From: Verrucomicrobiaceae bacterium
GTDB lineage: Bacteria > Verrucomicrobiota > Verrucomicrobiia > Verrucomicrobiales > Verrucomicrobiaceae
Direction of reading: 5' to 3'
Length of the DNA stretch: 45,038 nucleotides
NCBI GenBank assembly: GCA_016795485.1
Contig: JAEUHM010000013.1
Span: 1-45,038 of the forward strand
The stretch's first letter is position 1, and each line of letters begins with the position of its first letter. Positions 42,603-45,038 of this stretch are shown here, piece by piece. The position numbers were made by a program, and so were the translations under genes. The notes beneath the pieces are model-generated. The model had not been told where the DNA came from and did not search any database. It saw only the letters and a program-made list of their open reading frames with translations.

Positions 42603-43071
42603 CGTATTGGATTAGTTCCTCCGGGCTGCTCATCACTGGCAAATGGAACCCGGCATCTGCTACCACCGCACGCAGGCGATCCCGCGTGTAGGGATTGGCG
42701 ATATGCTTGAAGTTCCACGTCACAATGTAATTCATCTGATGCACCGACGCCACAGCAATATGAACGGCATCCGATGCCGCCTTTTCAGGAACGAGGCCAG
42801 CGTCAATCAGGGTCTGAGCCAGTGCGCCAACCTGGTCGGTGAGCTCCAGCTTGGGAAGTGGTGAGAGCAGTTCCAGACGCTGGCGGGCCATATCGGCATC
42901 TCCAAGCCTTGCCTCTTGCAGAACCTCTTGCGATGTGAACAAGTCGAACGATGAACAGCCGCCATCCCACCATGCACGAGTGCTCGCCTGCCTGGCGGCC
43001 TGAATCACATTCATTGACGGCCGGGCCACATAGTAGCTTGGGATGGTTGTCTCGATGTATGCGCTCGGCAT
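42589..43071 (-). CDS. PIN-domain ribonuclease toxin (VapC-like)
   Basis: PIN-domain toxins cut RNA using Mg2+ held by acidic residues. The 160-residue product begins AYIETTIPSYY, a start seen in one PIN subfamily where Glu replaces the usual Asp, and carries the later acidic motif of the fold in A-S-D-A-V-H-I-A-V-A. The Y-I-V-T-W-N-F-K-H-I-A-N motif near the end is also typical. The ATG at 43071 is supported by length. It is followed by the antitoxin-like gene, overlapping 14 bases. An operator-like palindrome lies ~22 bases upstream. Confidence 0.85.
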   Translation of the reverse strand: MPSAYIETTIPSYYVARPSMNVIQAARQASTRAWWDGGCSSFDLFTSQEVLQEARLGDADMARQRLELLSPLPKLELTDQVGALAQTLIDAGLVPEKAASDAVHIAVASVHQMNYIVTWNFKHIANPYTRDRLRAVVADAGFHLPVMSSPEELIQYDEDT

Positions 43072-43092
43072 GGAATTATTTCATTTGCGAAC

Positions 43093-43106
43093 AGTCTAAT
43101 TAGTCT
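43093..43106. promoter_or_regulatory. Possible operator of the PIN module
   Basis: AGTCTAATTAGTCT (43093-43106) contains the palindrome CTAATTAG flanked by a direct repeat of AGTCT, about 22 bases upstream of the toxin ATG. Toxin-antitoxin modules are usually repressed by their own proteins bound at such sites. The position fits; the evidence is only sequence symmetry. Confidence 0.35.
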
Positions 43107-43180
43107 GAGGCAATATCACTTCCGGGCGATATTCTGAGCGACTGGTTGATAGTGGAGGCTGGACTCCCGGGCTGATTTTG

Positions 43181-43287
43181 TCAAGGTTGGGGCAGGTGGA
43201 TGGTAAGAAGATGAGCAGTAAGAATATTTTCATGCCATCCATGTTCTTACCTTTGGTATTGGAGTTGTCCCCTCGGGTGTTTCCCAT
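43181..43287 (+). repeat. Dispersed palindromic repeat, copy 2
   Basis: Same repeat as 40911-41018, with diverged internal positions but conserved core (43202-43251) and conserved GGAGTTGTCC, CTCGGGTGTTTCCCAT downstream. Both copies are in the same orientation, 2.27 kb apart, and bracket the intron remnants and the ExbB-like and PIN genes. Recombination between them could delete or amplify this segment. Confidence 0.65.
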
Positions 43288-43402
43288 GGCTGGATGCTCG
43301 TGCTTTGTCGGCGATTCTACGATGCCGTGGTTTCAGGGAATCTTGGGCGCTGCCGAATGATGGAGAACCTGGAATGAAGCCTCGGGGATCACTTGCCACT
43401 TA

Positions 43403-43819
43403 TCACATTCGCGCAGAGCCCAGCAGGTGTATCCAGGTAATAAACGTCACCACTCCGACAATTACGCTCCCCCACCCGTGAAAGACAGCGTCCCCACCGG
43501 TCTTATGCCTGTCCCCGACCAACGCTATGTGTGGTGCTTGCCGTCCAACAATTTCGTTCACGATTACATTCCTGGAGACCACGGCACCGATGCCACCTAG
43601 CACCTGAGATCCGGTGAGGATGAAAACGCCACAGGCTGGCAGCCATCTGTATCTCAATAGTTTCAAATCAAACTCAGGAATTGGTTCCTGGCACAAAGAT
43701 TTGACGAGGAGAATCCCTAACCAAACCGGAACGATAATCGTTAGTAACCCTGTGAAGTTTTGGAATAGCCGATAATGCCAATCTCGAAAGAAGCACAACA
43801 ACCTGCATTTGGGTTTCAT
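43403..43819 (-). CDS. Small membrane protein of unknown function
   Basis: The 138-residue product has three likely membrane helices (about 22-40, 56-78 and 117-135) and a basic N-terminal segment with several Cys and aromatic residues. The central loop contains GGIGAVVSRNVIVNEIVG. No known family is visible. It lies in the same orientation as the next gene upstream. Confidence 0.6.
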   Translation of the reverse strand: MKPKCRLLCFFRDWHYRLFQNFTGLLTIIVPVWLGILLVKSLCQEPIPEFDLKLLRYRWLPACGVFILTGSQVLGGIGAVVSRNVIVNEIVGRQAPHIALVGDRHKTGGDAVFHGWGSVIVGVVTFITWIHLLGSARM

Positions 43820-43911
43820 TTCGGCAAAAAGGATGATGTCAGTTGCCCCAGTACTGTGGCTTTGGAGTCCAGGAATAAGGTTGGCAATAACTGAAATGTG
43901 AGTGCCGCCAG

Positions 43912-43933
43912 TTATACAGCAGCGCTGTTATAA
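43912..43933. repeat. Inverted repeat downstream of the 43945 gene
   Basis: TTATACAGC (43912-43920) and GCTGTTATAA (43924-43933) form a 9-bp stem with a 3-base loop and one bulged base. It begins 12 bases after the stop of the minus-strand gene and may be a weak terminator; there is no T run. The bulged stem beside a gene end also recalls an integron attC, but the R'/R'' core pair is missing. Confidence 0.45.
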
Positions 43934-43944
43934 GGCGTTGTTGG

Positions 43945-44598
43945 TCACCTTCCATAGTACTCGGCGACGATGATAATGGCGGCTATGATTGCGAGCCAGA
44001 TACCGGAAATGAGTATCATACTCATTCCTGATCTGCGACGTTCCTTTATTAGATGGATGATGCCCCACGGGATGCCGACATAGGGTAAGACAATAGCGAC
44101 GAGTACATGATACCAACGAAGTTCGTCCCGTGTCACTGAGTGGACTTCTTCAGGTCCTGAAACCTCCTGATTATTGAAGGGCATTTCAGTTTCGGATGGG
44201 AGTAGGCTAGCATCGGATCCCTGAGCACCGTCGACTAAAGACCCGAGTAGATATGCCAACATAGAAATTGCGAATGCACCCACCCCCAAGAGAAGGTTAA
44301 ACTGCCACCGAAGTAGGTTTCCGGCGTCTGGGTTGAAACCGGAAATAGCCCACAGGAACGCGAGAATGCCGCAAACTCGTCCAGTTGCCGCTGCGTAGCG
44401 ACCTGCCGCCTTGCCATTCGGCCTAGTGGGTTGGGGAGGAAGTTTGACAGCGGGAATAGGTAGACCGCGCTTCGATAACTCTTCCCTCGCAACATCAAGC
44501 GCTTGTGGCGTCCAATCGTTGGCGTTTGGAAACATATCCAGTAACTGGGCGTCGGTCTTTTCCGCCATCACGGATTCGAGTTTAGATGTTGGAGCCAT
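43945..44598 (-). CDS. Membrane protein of unknown function
   Basis: The ATG at 44598 gives 217 residues; the 13 residues of the longer frame to 44637 have no support. The N-terminal ~50 residues are soluble, with DAQLLDMFPNANDWTPQALDVAREELSKRG, a motif common in small proteins annotated as zinc-ribbon-less or DUF2007-like membrane proteins; residues ~72-112 and ~160-215 contain about four membrane helices. The loop between them is acidic. No precise family is given. An inverted repeat lies just after its stop. Confidence 0.7.
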   Translation of the reverse strand: MAPTSKLESVMAEKTDAQLLDMFPNANDWTPQALDVAREELSKRGLPIPAVKLPPQPTRPNGKAAGRYAAATGRVCGILAFLWAISGFNPDAGNLLRWQFNLLLGVGAFAISMLAYLLGSLVDGAQGSDASLLPSETEMPFNNQEVSGPEEVHSVTRDELRWYHVLVAIVLPYVGIPWGIIHLIKERRRSGMSMILISGIWLAIIAAIIIVAEYYGR

Positions 44599-44926
44599 GG
44601 CAATGGATCGCCTCACAAATAGAATAAAGATGGGCACGTTGTTAGCCCATTGTACTCGTCGCAGACCACGGCGTGCGGGAATACTGCACTGGGCTCCTCA
44701 CGTGAGCGCACAGGTCGAACTTCGTTCATGTTTCGTGGGTATTGGTTAATGGCTTTCATCATGAAGGGACGGCGTTGGTTTGTCGAGCAAATCTGGGTGA
44801 GGGGCTCTCATTCGTCTATTGATGCCGGTCTGCGGAACCATCCGTGCTGGCTGGATGAAACCCAAAACCAATCACCTCAACCTCTAGCAGCAATACGGCC
44901 TTTATTGTTCGCCTTTGACGTGCCGT
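44599..44926. other. Intergenic region without a supported gene
   Basis: Several open frames cross this 328-base stretch, but none has a plausible start, family or membrane pattern. It probably holds the promoter of the gene at 44598. Confidence 0.45.
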
Positions 44927-45037
44927 TCATGTATTCGCGACTATCGCCCAGCCAGTCAAAATGACTGCAAGGCCTCCAAATAACCACAGTCTATTGCGAA
45001 GCAGCAAACTGGAGATACTTCCTTCGCCATCGCCTCC
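44927..45037 (-). CDS. C-terminal end of a membrane protein, cut by the window edge
   Basis: A frame enters from the right edge on the minus strand and ends at a TGA at 44927-44929 after 36 residues. The visible part begins GGDGEGSISS and carries a likely membrane helix (LWLFGGLAVILTGWAIVA) before a short C-terminal tail. A C-terminal helix is plausible for a small inner-membrane protein. The rest lies outside the window, so no family is given. Confidence 0.4.
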   Translation of the reverse strand, partial: GGDGEGSISSLLLRNRLWLFGGLAVILTGWAIVANT

Positions 45038-45038
45038 G

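Larger units (their letters stand above)
43072..43402. other. Intergenic region with repeat copy 2, no supported gene
   Basis: This stretch holds the operator-like sequence (43093-43106) and repeat copy 2 (43181-43287). No frame here is supported as a gene. Confidence 0.5.

Noticed and set aside
43900..43945. Possible integron attC site next to the gene at 43945
   Set aside because: The bulged stem is suggestive, but the conserved R' and R'' core ends are not both present, neighbouring genes are not separated by similar sites, and no integrase was found in the window.

Overview
The window looks like chromosomal DNA of a verrucomicrobium, probably near Verrucomicrobium or Prosthecobacter. This is an inference from gene content, not from a marker gene. 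The signs are a planctomycete/verrucomicrobial cytochrome-c domain fused to WD40 repeats, very large secreted proteins with lectin, thrombospondin type 3, NHL and Ig-like repeats, many small secreted proteins, weak or absent Shine-Dalgarno sequences, and moderately GC-rich coding. No rRNA, tRNA, CRISPR array, transposase or phage gene was seen.

Region 1 (1-10.75 kb) is the most unusual part. A plus-strand gene series encodes a truncated coiled-coil/TPR protein, a two-TM protein with a TrkA-N nucleotide-binding domain and a C-terminal RyR domain, a small secreted protein coupled to it by an ATGA overlap, a secreted four-repeat lectin of the Oscillatoria agglutinin (OAA) family, a membrane-anchored zinc ribbon and another secreted protein. 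It meets a minus-strand series tail to tail. That series encodes a secreted protein of unknown type, a secreted caspase-fold peptidase with an EF-hand-like loop and two Tudor-like domains, a small secreted protein, a two-domain L,D-transpeptidase and a last secreted protein. Most of the products are predicted to act outside the cytoplasm. Region 2 (10.78-18.8 kb) has two giant secreted proteins: cytochrome c/WD40/PPC, and L-type lectin/thrombospondin type 3/NxxG repeats.

Region 3 (18.8-23.8 kb) holds a highly structured intergenic segment that may be an unassigned RNA, a solitary nuoH (complex I), and ilvN and ilvB (acetolactate synthase) with a long AT-rich leader, followed by two small plus-strand genes. 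Region 4 (23.8-34.8 kb) is one minus-strand series: membrane protein, large lipoprotein, ABC ATPase, ABC-2 permease, GT4 and GT2 glycosyltransferases, and an NHL/Ig protein. This suggests assembly or export of a surface glycan or glycosylated product. Region 5 (34.9-40.4 kb) contains a SLC13/DASS-type transporter facing a 1221-residue ABCG-type ABC protein with an N-terminal TerB-like domain.

Region 6 (40.4-45 kb) is an accessory zone: an orphan antitoxin, two copies of a palindromic repeat, two group II intron remnants (one forming the 3' end of an antitoxin gene beside a PIN toxin), an ExbB/MotA-like protein and small membrane proteins, ending in a gene cut by the window edge.
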